Shown here one piece after another: positions 36,520 to 46,051 of a stretch of DNA of 64,000 nucleotides. Both the position numbers and the translations under genes were made by a program. The stretch covers positions 2,780,001-2,844,000 of the forward strand of contig NZ_CP071869.1 in the NCBI RefSeq assembly GCF_017569185.1, in the 5' to 3' direction. The DNA is from Polaribacter cellanae. GTDB lineage: Bacteria > Bacteroidota > Bacteroidia > Flavobacteriales > Flavobacteriaceae. Within the stretch, counting starts at the first letter, position 1, and every line of letters begins with the position of its first letter. The notes below the pieces were generated by a model that saw only the letters and a program-made list of their open reading frames with translations, searched no databases and was not told where the DNA came from.

Positions 36520-37824
36520 ATGAAAAGTGTAGCATTGCACAGTAGACTAACTTCATTGTTCCTTAAAGGAATTACATTACTTTTATTTTTTGCATTTAGC
36601 ATTTCTTCATACTCGCAAGATATGGACGAGGCTCGTCAAAAAAGAGGAAAGGCATTATTTAAATCTTTATGTGCTTCTTGTCATAAATTAGACAAGAAAC
36701 TAGTAGGGCCAGCTTTAGCGAATGTAGAAGAGCGAAGAGAAAACGACTGGTTAAAAGCTTGGATTAAAAATAATGCAGAGCTAAGAGCTTCTGGAGATAA
36801 GCAAGCAATTGAGGTTTACGAAGAGTATAATGGATCTAACATGACTGCTTTTCCGCAGTTATCAGATACAGACATAGATGATATTTTATACTATACCACT
36901 GTTGGGGAAATTAAAAAAGAGCCAGTTGTTGCAGAAGGTGTAGTTGCAGGAGCTCCAACTGGAACTGCACCAGAATGGTTAATATACTTATTAGCAGCTG
37001 CAATTGTAGTAGCGTTTTTAATGATCGCAAGTTTATTAAAACAAGTAAGTGAATTAAAAGGTAATAAAAAACCAGAGGTTCAATCGAATTTAAAAAGAGA
37101 TTTACAAGAATTATGGGTTGGTGTTAAAAACAATACTTTCTTAAAAGTGTTGGCAACCATCTTTTTGCTTTTAATAGGTGCATACGTTGTTTTTGGTGCG
37201 TTGTTTCAAGTCGGTGTAGATCAGGGGTATCAACCAATTCAGCCAATTGCATTTTCACATAAAATTCATGCTGGAGATAATAAAATCGATTGTCAATACT
37301 GTCACTCTTCAGCAAAACATAGTAAGCATTCAGGAATTCCTTCTGTAAATGTTTGTATGAACTGTCATAAAAATATTTCTGAAGTTGCAGAAAATACAGT
37401 AGTTAAATTAGAAGATGGAGTGGTTTTAGGAAAAGCCGAATTAGATTTGGAAATTGCTAAAGTGTATAATGCAGCAGGTTGGAATCCAGAAACATTAGAA
37501 TATACTGGAGAACAAAAGCCAATCAAATGGGTTAAAATTCATAATTTACCAGATTTTGTTTATTATAATCACTCTCAACACGTTACTGTTGCAGGAATTG
37601 CTTGCCAGAAATGTCATGGTCCTGTTGAGGAAATGGAGGAGTTGTATCAATACTCACCATTAACAATGGGTTGGTGTATAGACTGTCATAGAGAAACAAA
37701 GGTAGATTTAAAAAATAACGATTATTACGAGAAGGTTCACAAGCAATTAGCAGAAAAGTATGGTACAGAGCAAGTTACAATTTCTCAGTTGGGTGGATTA
37801 GAATGTGGTAAGTGTCATTATTAA
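36520..37824 (+). CDS. actA: Alternative complex III subunit A, six-haem cytochrome c
   Basis: Alternative complex III oxidises menaquinol and passes electrons to a cytochrome c or oxidase. The 434-residue product has a signal segment (about 13-32) and a monohaem cytochrome c domain (CASCH at 51-55). Two membrane helices (about 148-172 and 205-230) follow, then a pentahaem domain with CQYCH, CMNCH, CQKCH, CIDCH and CGKCH. That makes six CxxCH sites; ActA proper has five, so this is a fusion with an extra cytochrome c. It heads an eight-gene respiratory operon. Confidence 0.92.
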   Translation: MKSVALHSRLTSLFLKGITLLLFFAFSISSYSQDMDEARQKRGKALFKSLCASCHKLDKKLVGPALANVEERRENDWLKAWIKNNAELRASGDKQAIEVYEEYNGSNMTAFPQLSDTDIDDILYYTTVGEIKKEPVVAEGVVAGAPTGTAPEWLIYLLAAAIVVAFLMIASLLKQVSELKGNKKPEVQSNLKRDLQELWVGVKNNTFLKVLATIFLLLIGAYVVFGALFQVGVDQGYQPIQPIAFSHKIHAGDNKIDCQYCHSSAKHSKHSGIPSVNVCMNCHKNISEVAENTVVKLEDGVVLGKAELDLEIAKVYNAAGWNPETLEYTGEQKPIKWVKIHNLPDFVYYNHSQHVTVAGIACQKCHGPVEEMEELYQYSPLTMGWCIDCHRETKVDLKNNDYYEKVHKQLAEKYGTEQVTISQLGGLECGKCHY

Positions 37825-37876
37825 TTATAAAATTAAAAGATTTTTTAAATCTTTCAATCATTAAATAAAAGCATAA

Positions 37877-40800
37877 ATGGCTTCAAACAAAAAATACTGG
37901 AAAAGTGTTGAAGAACTAAAAGGTAGTTCTGTTGTTGAAACGCTGGGTAAAAATGAATTTGTAGAAAATATTCCTACAGACGATTTTTTAGGTGATAAAG
38001 AAACATTAGAGAATTCTTCTACATCTCGTAGAGATTTCTTAAAATATGTTGGCTTTACAACAGCTGCAGCTTCATTAGCAGCTTGCGAAGGACCTGTAAT
38101 CAAGTCCATTCCTTACGTTGTAAAACCAAATGATATTATTGCTGGTGTTGCAGATTGGTATGCTACTTCAATAGCAGATGGTTTCGACTTTGCAAATGTT
38201 TTAGTAAAAACGCGTGAAGGTCGTCCAATTCAAATTATGCCAAACAAAGAGGCGAATGGATCTACAAGTGCGAGAGTACAAGCTTCTGTTTTATCTTTAT
38301 ATGATGAAAAACTTCGTTTACAAGAGCCATCTAAAAATGGGGAAGTTATTACTTGGGCAGATGCAGATAGAGAAATAGGTGTAGAGTTGCTAAAATTAAA
38401 AGAAGCAGGAAAGCCAGTTGTTTTATTAACGGGAACAACAGCAAGTCCATCGACTACAAAAGTTATTGAACAATTTACAACTGCTAATCCAAATGTTTCT
38501 CATGTTGTTTACGATGCCATTTCTGAAGATGCATCTGCAAATGCTTTCGAAGCAATGTATGGTAGAAGAGCATTGCCAAATTACAAATTAGAAAATGCAG
38601 AAACAATTGTTTCTTTCGGAGCAGATTTCTTAGGAGATTTTCACGGAGGTTTCGAAAAAGAATATATACAAGGTAGAAAACCAGAAACAGGAAAGATGTC
38701 TTACCACATTCAAGTGGAAAGTAATATGTCTTTAACTGGTGCAAATGCAGACAAACGTATAGTCGCAAAACCATCTGATGTTGTTTTCGCTTTAATTAAT
38801 TTATACAACGCCATCACAAAAGAAGGAGTTGCGTCTAAATCGACACCAATAGATGTCGAAATTCAAAAAATTGCAAAAGTGTTAAAGAAAGCAGGTTCTA
38901 AAGCAGTTGTTATGACTGGTGTGAATGATGTAAACGCACAACTAATCTCTTTGGCTATTAATAAGGCTTTAAATAGTGAAATTTTAGACACTAAAAACTC
39001 GTTAAATATTCGTCAAGGAAATTACGAAGAAGTTCAAAAATTAGTTTCAGATGTAAAATCTGGAAAAATTGGAGGATTAATTACTTACAATGTAGATCCA
39101 GTTTACAGTTTAGAAAATGGAGTTGCTTTTGCTGAAGCATTAAAAAATGTATCTTTAAAAGTTGCAATTGCTGTTGAAAATAGTGCTACTGTAAACGCAA
39201 TGGATTATGCTTTACCTGCAACACATTTCTTAGAATCTTGGGGAGATACCAATTTTTCTAAAGAAAATTACGGGTTAATGCAACCTACAATTCAGCCATT
39301 ATTTAAAACGCGTCAATTTCAAGATACATTATTAAAGTGGTCTGGAAGCGCAACATCTTATTACGATTTCTTAAAATCTTTCTGGTCTACAGAAGTTTTA
39401 GGAGGTAGTTCTTGGAACAAGGCATTACACAATGGCTTCTTCCTAAAAGAAGTAGTTACCACTGAAGATGATGCAGAAACTCCAAAAGACCTTTCAATTG
39501 CAGAAGCAGCAAGGATTTTAAAAATGAATACTACTCCTTCTGGAATGGAGTTGAATTTATATACCAAAACTGGTCTAGGAGATGGTAAACAAGCGAACAA
39601 TCCTTGGTTACAAGAATTCCCAGACCCAATTACAAGAGCATCTTGGGATAATTACTTAACAGTTTCTATGGCAGATGCTAAAGAAATTGGTTTTTCTAAT
39701 CCTGTAAAAGATAATGGAGCAATTAATGGAGATTATGCGAAAGTAACCGTAAATGGTGCTGAAGTTGTAGTTCCTGTTATGGTACAACCTGGTCAGGCAA
39801 AAGGATCTGTAGGTTTGGCATTAGGTTTCGGAAAAACTTTTGGTTTAAAAGAAGAAATGCAAGTGGGTGTAAATGCATATCCTTTATATAAAGATGGCAA
39901 TAACATTCAATATAATGTAAAAGTAGAAAAAGTTTCTGGAACGCATAAGTTTGCCTGTACACAAGTGCAAAAAACAATTGCAGGACGTCATGATATTTTA
40001 AAAGTAACTTCTTTAAAAGAATACAAAACTGTAGATCCTAAAGATCATCACCATGGATGGAATAAGCCAGCATATGTTTCTTACGATCATAAAGAAGTAG
40101 AAGCTAATAAGATTGATTTATGGGATGAGCACAATAGAGAAATTGGGCATCATTTTAATTTATCTATCGATTTAACTTCTTGTACAGGTTGTGGTGCGTG
40201 TGTAGTTGCATGTCATGCAGAAAATAATGTACCTGTTGTAGGTAAAAAAGAAGTAAGAGTTGGTAGAGATATGCACTGGTTGCGTATCGATAGATACTAT
40301 TCTTCTGAAGTAGAAACAAGAGAAAAAGCTAAAGAATTAGGATTAAGCAGAGGAGAAACGTATGAAGCGTTAGAAACAGAAGCAGAGAATCCTGAGGTTA
40401 CTTTTCAACCAATGATGTGCCAGCACTGTAATCACGCTCCTTGTGAAACTGTGTGTCCAGTTGCAGCAACCTCTCATGGTCGTCAAGGACAAAATCAAAT
40501 GGCATATAACAGATGTGTTGGTACAAGATATTGTGCAAACAACTGTCCATATAGAGTACGTCGTTTTAACTGGTTTAATTATGCAAATAATAACGAGTTC
40601 GATTTTAATATGAACAACGAATATGGTAAAATGGTTTTAAACCCAGATGTTGTAGTTCGTTCTAGAGGAGTTATGGAAAAATGTTCTATGTGTATTCAAA
40701 TGACACAAGCAACCATTTTAAAAGCGAAAAAAGAAGGAAGAGCTGTAAATACAGATGAATTTGAAACAGCTTGTTCATCTGCATGTACAACAGGAGCTAT

Positions 40801-40942
40801 GGTTTTTGGAGATGTAAATAACAAAAAAGACCAAGTAGCAACATTAGCAAAAGACAAAAGAGCTTACAATGTATTAGATTATCTTCAAACGAAGCCTAAT
40901 GTAATATATCAAGTGAAAATTAGAAATACAAACGAAGCGTAA
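37877..40942 (+). CDS. actB: Alternative complex III subunit B, molybdopterin-like and Fe-S protein
   Basis: The 1021-residue protein combines a molybdopterin-oxidoreductase-like region with a C-terminal iron-sulphur domain. A variant twin-arginine motif (Ser-Arg-Arg-Asp-Phe-Leu-Lys) at about residues 49-55 precedes a hydrophobic stretch. The Fe-S part starts near residue 770 with CTGCGACVVAC. It continues with CQHCNHAPCETVC, CVGTRYCANNC and CSMC, plus a later Cys-Ser-Ser-Ala-Cys. In characterised ActB the molybdopterin site is empty and only Fe-S centres transfer electrons; I assume the same here. It faces the periplasm, beside ActA. Confidence 0.94.
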   Translation: MASNKKYWKSVEELKGSSVVETLGKNEFVENIPTDDFLGDKETLENSSTSRRDFLKYVGFTTAAASLAACEGPVIKSIPYVVKPNDIIAGVADWYATSIADGFDFANVLVKTREGRPIQIMPNKEANGSTSARVQASVLSLYDEKLRLQEPSKNGEVITWADADREIGVELLKLKEAGKPVVLLTGTTASPSTTKVIEQFTTANPNVSHVVYDAISEDASANAFEAMYGRRALPNYKLENAETIVSFGADFLGDFHGGFEKEYIQGRKPETGKMSYHIQVESNMSLTGANADKRIVAKPSDVVFALINLYNAITKEGVASKSTPIDVEIQKIAKVLKKAGSKAVVMTGVNDVNAQLISLAINKALNSEILDTKNSLNIRQGNYEEVQKLVSDVKSGKIGGLITYNVDPVYSLENGVAFAEALKNVSLKVAIAVENSATVNAMDYALPATHFLESWGDTNFSKENYGLMQPTIQPLFKTRQFQDTLLKWSGSATSYYDFLKSFWSTEVLGGSSWNKALHNGFFLKEVVTTEDDAETPKDLSIAEAARILKMNTTPSGMELNLYTKTGLGDGKQANNPWLQEFPDPITRASWDNYLTVSMADAKEIGFSNPVKDNGAINGDYAKVTVNGAEVVVPVMVQPGQAKGSVGLALGFGKTFGLKEEMQVGVNAYPLYKDGNNIQYNVKVEKVSGTHKFACTQVQKTIAGRHDILKVTSLKEYKTVDPKDHHHGWNKPAYVSYDHKEVEANKIDLWDEHNREIGHHFNLSIDLTSCTGCGACVVACHAENNVPVVGKKEVRVGRDMHWLRIDRYYSSEVETREKAKELGLSRGETYEALETEAENPEVTFQPMMCQHCNHAPCETVCPVAATSHGRQGQNQMAYNRCVGTRYCANNCPYRVRRFNWFNYANNNEFDFNMNNEYGKMVLNPDVVVRSRGVMEKCSMCIQMTQATILKAKKEGRAVNTDEFETACSSACTTGAMVFGDVNNKKDQVATLAKDKRAYNVLDYLQTKPNVIYQVKIRNTNEA

Positions 40943-40964
40943 TTAAATTTTAAGATATAAAAAC

Positions 40965-42431
40965 ATGTCTCATTACGAAGCATCCATTAGGGAACCTTTA
41001 GTATTAGGTGATAAAAGTTACCACGATATTACCGAGGACATTGCGAAACCTATAGAAGGTAAAGCAAACAAGAACTGGTATATAGCATTTTATATTTCTT
41101 TAGCAGCAATGCTTTGGGGATTTGGATGTATTTTCTATACAGTTGGAACAGGTATTGGAGTTTGGGGGTTGAACAAGAACATTGGTTGGGCTTGGGATAT
41201 TACAAACTTTGTATGGTGGGTTGGTATTGGTCATGCAGGAACGTTAATTTCTGCAGTACTTTTATTATTCCGTCAAAAATGGAGAATGGCGATTAATCGT
41301 TCTGCAGAAGCTATGACAATTTTCGCCGTTTTTCAGGCAGGATTGTTTCCAATTATTCACATGGGACGTCCTTGGAATGGATATTGGGTAATGCCAATTC
41401 CAAACCAATTTGGGTCTCTTTGGGTAAACTTTAACTCACCATTATTATGGGATGTATTTGCAATCTCAACTTATTTATCTGTATCATTAGTTTTCTGGTG
41501 GACGGGTTTATTACCAGATTTTGCAATGATTCGAGATAGAGCAGTAAAGCCTTTTCAAAAGAAAATTTACGCTTTATTATCATTCGGTTGGTCTGGTAGA
41601 GCAAAAGATTGGCAACGTTTTGAAGAGGTATCTTTGGTATTGGCAGGTTTAGCAACACCATTAGTACTTTCTGTACATACAATTGTATCGATGGACTTTG
41701 CCACTTCTATTAACCCAGGTTGGCACTCAACAATTTTTCCACCTTATTTCGTGGCAGGAGCAATCTTTTCTGGATTTGCAATGGTACAAACGTTATTAGG
41801 TATTATGAGAAAAGTTACAAATATGGAAGATTACATTACACGTATGCATATCGAGTATATGAATATTGTAATCATCTTAACAGGTGGTATTGTAGCTGTA
41901 GCTTATGCAACAGAATTCTTTATAGCTTGGTACACAGGATCGCCTTATGAAAATTACACATACTTATCTGTAGGTGCTGCAACAGGACCTTATGCTTGGG
42001 CATTTTATTCACTTTTATTCTTTAACATCTTAACACCACAAATACTTTGGTTTAAAAAAATTAGAAGAAGTTTTATATGGTCATTCATTATTTCGATATT
42101 TATTAATATTGGTATGTGGTTCGAGCGTTTCGATATTATCGCAATTGTATTAAGTAAAGGACATTTACCTTCTACTTGGTGGCGTTTTGAACCAACATTT
42201 GTAGATGTAGGTATTTTTATTGGGACCATAGGTTTTTTCTTTGTATTATTTTTATTGTACGCAAGAACATTTCCTGTAATTGCGCAAGCCGAAGTAAAAA
42301 CAATCTTAAAATCTTCTGGCGAATTTTACAAGAAAAGATTAGCACAAGGTATTCCAACAAAACCAACAATTGTTATTGCTGAAAAGAAAATTATTGAAGT
42401 TGATTCTTCAGATAAAAATATAAAAGAATAA
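40965..42431 (+). CDS. actC: Alternative complex III subunit C, NrfD-like quinol-binding membrane protein
   Basis: The 488-residue integral membrane protein of the NrfD family has about ten helices between residues 35 and 455. It carries NrfD-type features such as Gly-Ile-Gly-His-Ala-Gly-Thr-Leu-Ile-Ser and Gly-Leu-Leu-Pro-Asp. It is the likely quinol-oxidising membrane subunit. It lies 22 bp after actB and 2 bp before actD. Confidence 0.94.
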   Translation: MSHYEASIREPLVLGDKSYHDITEDIAKPIEGKANKNWYIAFYISLAAMLWGFGCIFYTVGTGIGVWGLNKNIGWAWDITNFVWWVGIGHAGTLISAVLLLFRQKWRMAINRSAEAMTIFAVFQAGLFPIIHMGRPWNGYWVMPIPNQFGSLWVNFNSPLLWDVFAISTYLSVSLVFWWTGLLPDFAMIRDRAVKPFQKKIYALLSFGWSGRAKDWQRFEEVSLVLAGLATPLVLSVHTIVSMDFATSINPGWHSTIFPPYFVAGAIFSGFAMVQTLLGIMRKVTNMEDYITRMHIEYMNIVIILTGGIVAVAYATEFFIAWYTGSPYENYTYLSVGAATGPYAWAFYSLLFFNILTPQILWFKKIRRSFIWSFIISIFINIGMWFERFDIIAIVLSKGHLPSTWWRFEPTFVDVGIFIGTIGFFFVLFLLYARTFPVIAQAEVKTILKSSGEFYKKRLAQGIPTKPTIVIAEKKIIEVDSSDKNIKE

Positions 42432-42433
42432 TT

Positions 42434-42961
42434 ATGGAATCATCAAAAGTTATTCACGCGTTTTATACCGATGACGAAATTTTGTTAGATGCAGTGAAAG
42501 CTGTAAAAGCAAAGCATCATCATATAGAAGAAGTATTCTGTCCTTTTCCAGTTCACGGATTAGACAAAGCAATGGGTTTAGCACCAACAAGATTGGCTAT
42601 TACTTCGTTTTTATACGGAATTACAGGTTTAGCAGTAGCAATTTGGTTAACAAAATATATTATGATAGAAGATTGGCCACAAGACATTGGTGGTAAACCA
42701 AACTTTACTTGGTGGGCAAACATGCCTGCATTTGTGCCTATCTTATTTGAATTGACGGTATTTTTTGCTGCTCACTTAATGGTAATTACTTTTTATATGC
42801 GAAGTAGATTATGGCCATTTAAAGAAGCAGAAAATCCAGATCCAAGAACTACAGACGATCATTTTTTAATGGAAATTCCTGTTCATAATAACGAGGTTGA
42901 GTTAACAAAGTTGTTAACAAACACAGGAGCTGTAGAAATTAATATAGTAGACAAGCACTAA
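42434..42961 (+). CDS. actD: Alternative complex III subunit D (DUF3341)
   Basis: The 175-residue product has a small N-terminal domain and then two membrane helices (about 53-73 and 95-121). The family motif His-Ala-Phe-Tyr-Thr-Asp-Asp opens the protein, and Cys-Pro-Phe-Pro-Val-His-Gly-Leu-Asp follows near 36-44. DUF3341 is the ActD subunit, a structural membrane component. It is 2 bp after actC. Confidence 0.92.
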   Translation: MESSKVIHAFYTDDEILLDAVKAVKAKHHHIEEVFCPFPVHGLDKAMGLAPTRLAITSFLYGITGLAVAIWLTKYIMIEDWPQDIGGKPNFTWWANMPAFVPILFELTVFFAAHLMVITFYMRSRLWPFKEAENPDPRTTDDHFLMEIPVHNNEVELTKLLTNTGAVEINIVDKH

Positions 42962-42971
42962 TATATAGATA

Positions 42972-43517
42972 ATGAAGAATTTTAAATTAATTATTGTTTT
43001 AGTAGCTGTTGCAAGTTTTATTTCTTGTAACAAAAGAACACGAGAAGTTCAATATATGCCAGATATGTATGAATCTGTACCTTATAATGCAGATGCCGCA
43101 AACGGATTAAAAGGTAATCCTGTAAATTCTGCACCAGTAGCTGGAACAATTCCAAGAGGTGGAGTGCCGGCTTATGATATTCCAGATACTACAGAAGGAT
43201 ATGAATTAGCAAAAACAGAGCTTAAAAATCCATTAGAAAAGACAAAGGAAAACTTAGAAAATGGAAAGGCAATGTACACGATTTATTGTATTTCTTGCCA
43301 TGGAAAAAAAGGTGATGGAAATGGATATTTAGTAGAAGCAGATAAGTTTGCTGGAATACCAAATTATAAAGATAGAGATATTACAGAAGGGAGTATTTAT
43401 CACGTAATTATGCATGGTAAAAACTTAATGGGTTCACACTCATCTCAATTAACATACAAAGAACGCTGGCAAGTAGTACAATATGTGGAAGCATTACGTG
43501 CAGATTTGTTAAAATAA
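42972..43517 (+). CDS. actE: Alternative complex III subunit E, monohaem cytochrome c lipoprotein
   Basis: The 181-residue product has a lipobox (Phe-Ile-Ser-Cys at about 16-19) and one haem site CISCH near residues 107-111. A distal Met is likely in Gly-Lys-Asn-Leu-Met-Gly-Ser-His. It is the mobile-domain cytochrome of the complex and probably hands electrons on toward the oxidase encoded downstream. Confidence 0.93.
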   Translation: MKNFKLIIVLVAVASFISCNKRTREVQYMPDMYESVPYNADAANGLKGNPVNSAPVAGTIPRGGVPAYDIPDTTEGYELAKTELKNPLEKTKENLENGKAMYTIYCISCHGKKGDGNGYLVEADKFAGIPNYKDRDITEGSIYHVIMHGKNLMGSHSSQLTYKERWQVVQYVEALRADLLK

Positions 43518-43544
43518 ATTACAAAAAGAAAGAATACGAAAGAT

Positions 43545-44975
43545 ATGTATCAATTCTCAGGTAAATTAAAAATATTCTCTTTAGCCCTAATAATAGTAGG
43601 AGCTTTAGGTATTGCATTTAGCTTTTATAGTGGATCTCAATTAACAGTTGAGAGTGCTAAAGAAATTATAGCAAATCAATCTCATGGAGATTCTCATGGT
43701 TCTGCAGTGGAAGGAACACATTCAACAACAAAAGAACACGATACAAGTGGTTCTCACACAAGTGATGGAAACATAGATAAAGAAATGAGCGCTCATGGAG
43801 CACATGGAGACGATTCTCATGCAGAACACGTTTTACACCAATTACAAAATAGACCTTGGTCCGCATTTTATGTAGCTTTATTCTTTTTCCTGGGAACAAC
43901 TTTATTAGTATTGGCATTTTATGCGTCTCAAAGAGTAGCACAATCTGGTTGGTCTATTGTTCTATTTAGAGTAATGGAAGCAATAACAGCAAATATTGTT
44001 CCTGTATCTATCTTAATGTTAGTTTTTATAGGGTTAACTGTAGGGCATTTTAATCATATATTTCCTTGGATGGCAGAAGGTACTTTTGATCCTTCAAGCG
44101 AAAATTACGATGCTATTGTAGATGGTAAATCTTGGTGGATGAACGTTCCTGGATGGGCAATAAGAAGTGTTGTTTATTTATTACTTTGGAATTTGTACAG
44201 ATGGTTTATAAGAAAGAATTCTATCGCAGAAGATACCGCAAACGACGGTTTTAAAACATATAAGAAAAACTATAATGCATCTGTAATATTCTTATTCATT
44301 TTTATGATAACAGAATCTATGATGTCTTGGGATTGGATTATGGGATTAGACCCACACTGGTTCTCTACATTATTCGGTTGGTACGTTTTGGCAACTTTAC
44401 TTGTAAGTGCTTTAACTGTAATTGCTTTTGTAACTATTTATTTACGTTCTAAAGGAGCTTTACCACAGGTTAACGATAGCCATATTCACGATTTAGCGAA
44501 ATTTATGTTTGGTTTCTCTGTATTTTGGACCTATTTATGGTTCGCACAGTTTATGTTAATTTGGTATGCAGATATTCCTGAAGAAACTACGTATTTCTTA
44601 GCGAGATTCAACGAGTATAAATTACCATTTTTAGGGATGGTTGTAATGAATTTCGTATTCCCAGTATTGTTATTGTTAAATAGCGACTTTAAGAGCATTC
44701 CTTGGTTTGTTATTATAGGAGGTATTGTAATATTAGCAGGCCATTATGTAGATGTATTTATTATGGTTATGCCAGCAACAGTCGGTGGCCAATGGTTCTT
44801 TGGAATTCCAGAAATTAGTGCATTATTATTTTTCTTAGGAATCTTTATATATACAGTATTTAGTGCATTTTCGAAAGCAAATGCAGTTCCAACAGGAAAC
44901 CCATTCTTAGAAGAAAGTGCTCATTTTCATTATTACAATATCGAGCACAGAGGAGAAGGATCAGCAGATCATTAA
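43545..44975 (+). CDS. actF: Alternative complex III subunit F, polytopic membrane protein with His-rich loop
   Basis: The 476-residue product has about ten membrane helices and resembles ActC, fitting the second quinone-type membrane subunit. Between the first helix (about 10-29) and the second (about 107-127), residues 46-97 form an exported loop with ten His residues mixed with Ser, Gly and Asp. I do not recall that loop as part of the core family. It could bind copper or zinc near the cytochrome oxidase, which is inference. Confidence 0.92.
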   Translation: MYQFSGKLKIFSLALIIVGALGIAFSFYSGSQLTVESAKEIIANQSHGDSHGSAVEGTHSTTKEHDTSGSHTSDGNIDKEMSAHGAHGDDSHAEHVLHQLQNRPWSAFYVALFFFLGTTLLVLAFYASQRVAQSGWSIVLFRVMEAITANIVPVSILMLVFIGLTVGHFNHIFPWMAEGTFDPSSENYDAIVDGKSWWMNVPGWAIRSVVYLLLWNLYRWFIRKNSIAEDTANDGFKTYKKNYNASVIFLFIFMITESMMSWDWIMGLDPHWFSTLFGWYVLATLLVSALTVIAFVTIYLRSKGALPQVNDSHIHDLAKFMFGFSVFWTYLWFAQFMLIWYADIPEETTYFLARFNEYKLPFLGMVVMNFVFPVLLLLNSDFKSIPWFVIIGGIVILAGHYVDVFIMVMPATVGGQWFFGIPEISALLFFLGIFIYTVFSAFSKANAVPTGNPFLEESAHFHYYNIEHRGEGSADH

Positions 44976-45010
44976 TAAATAATTGAATTAAAAATTAAGA
45001 CAAGATAAAT

Positions 45011-46015
45011 ATGCTAGCTCTATTTTATATTTTTATAGGTGTTGCAATCGGTGTAAGTGTTTGGCAAATTACCAGAATTATGAACTTTAGAAGTTCTATT
45101 GCCAACGATAAAGATAATGCTGCTCAAGGAAAATTTGCCATCGGTTTTATGGCTTTCTTATATGCCATAATGATTTATTGTTTAATCTTTATGAATGTAA
45201 TAATGTTACCAGAATCTGCTTCAATTGAAGGAGAACATGACGATAATTTATTTAACATTACATTTTGGTTGATTGGAATAGTACAATTTCTGATGCAATT
45301 TCTTATCTTTTATTTCACTTTTAAATACAGAGGAAGTAAAGACAGAAAAGCAAAATTCTATGCAGATAGCCACAAATTAGAATTTATTTGGACAATTACA
45401 CCAGCAATTGTTTTGGTTGGTTTAATTGGTTATGGTTTATGGCAATGGAACAATGTTATGGATTTATCTGACGATGATGCCATCGTTATTGAAGTATATG
45501 CTCAACAATTTAGATGGGATGCACGTTATGCAGGAGAAGACAATACATTAGGTTTAGGAAACGTAAACTACATAAAAGGTATTAATACTTTAGGTGTAGA
45601 TATGACTGATAAAAACGCTGCAGACGATAAACAAGTAACTGAATTATATTTACCAAAAGGTAGAAAAGTTCATTTTAAGTTTCGTTCGCAAGATGTTTTA
45701 CACTCAGCTTATATGCCACACTTTAGAGCTCAAATGAACTGTGTTCCAGGAATGGTAACAGAATTTGGTTTTACTCCAAAATACACAACAGAAGAAATGA
45801 GACAACAACCAGAGGTTATAGATAAAACCAACGGAATTAATAAAATAAGAAGAGCAAAAGGAGAAGACCCTTATGTGTTTGATTATTTATTGTTGTGTAA
45901 TAAAATTTGTGGAGCTTCTCACTACAACATGCAGATGAAAATTACAGTTGTAGAGCCAGAAGAATACGAAAAGTGGATTGCAGAGCAACCAACATTATCA
46001 GAAGTTATTAAATAA
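45011..46015 (+). CDS. coxB: Cytochrome c oxidase subunit II
   Basis: The 334-residue subunit has three hydrophobic segments (about 1-20, 46-65 and 77-104) plus one near 130-148, then the periplasmic cupredoxin domain. The CuA ligands are visible: His in Val-Leu-His-Ser-Ala-Tyr, and Cys-Asn-Lys-Ile-Cys-Gly-Ala-Ser-His-Tyr-Asn-Met. It accepts electrons from a cytochrome c, probably ActE. It lies 35 bp after actF, in the same operon. Confidence 0.95.
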   Translation: MLALFYIFIGVAIGVSVWQITRIMNFRSSIANDKDNAAQGKFAIGFMAFLYAIMIYCLIFMNVIMLPESASIEGEHDDNLFNITFWLIGIVQFLMQFLIFYFTFKYRGSKDRKAKFYADSHKLEFIWTITPAIVLVGLIGYGLWQWNNVMDLSDDDAIVIEVYAQQFRWDARYAGEDNTLGLGNVNYIKGINTLGVDMTDKNAADDKQVTELYLPKGRKVHFKFRSQDVLHSAYMPHFRAQMNCVPGMVTEFGFTPKYTTEEMRQQPEVIDKTNGINKIRRAKGEDPYVFDYLLLCNKICGASHYNMQMKITVVEPEEYEKWIAEQPTLSEVIK

Positions 46016-46051
46016 ATTAGTTTAAAAAAAGACACTACAAATAATAAGATT

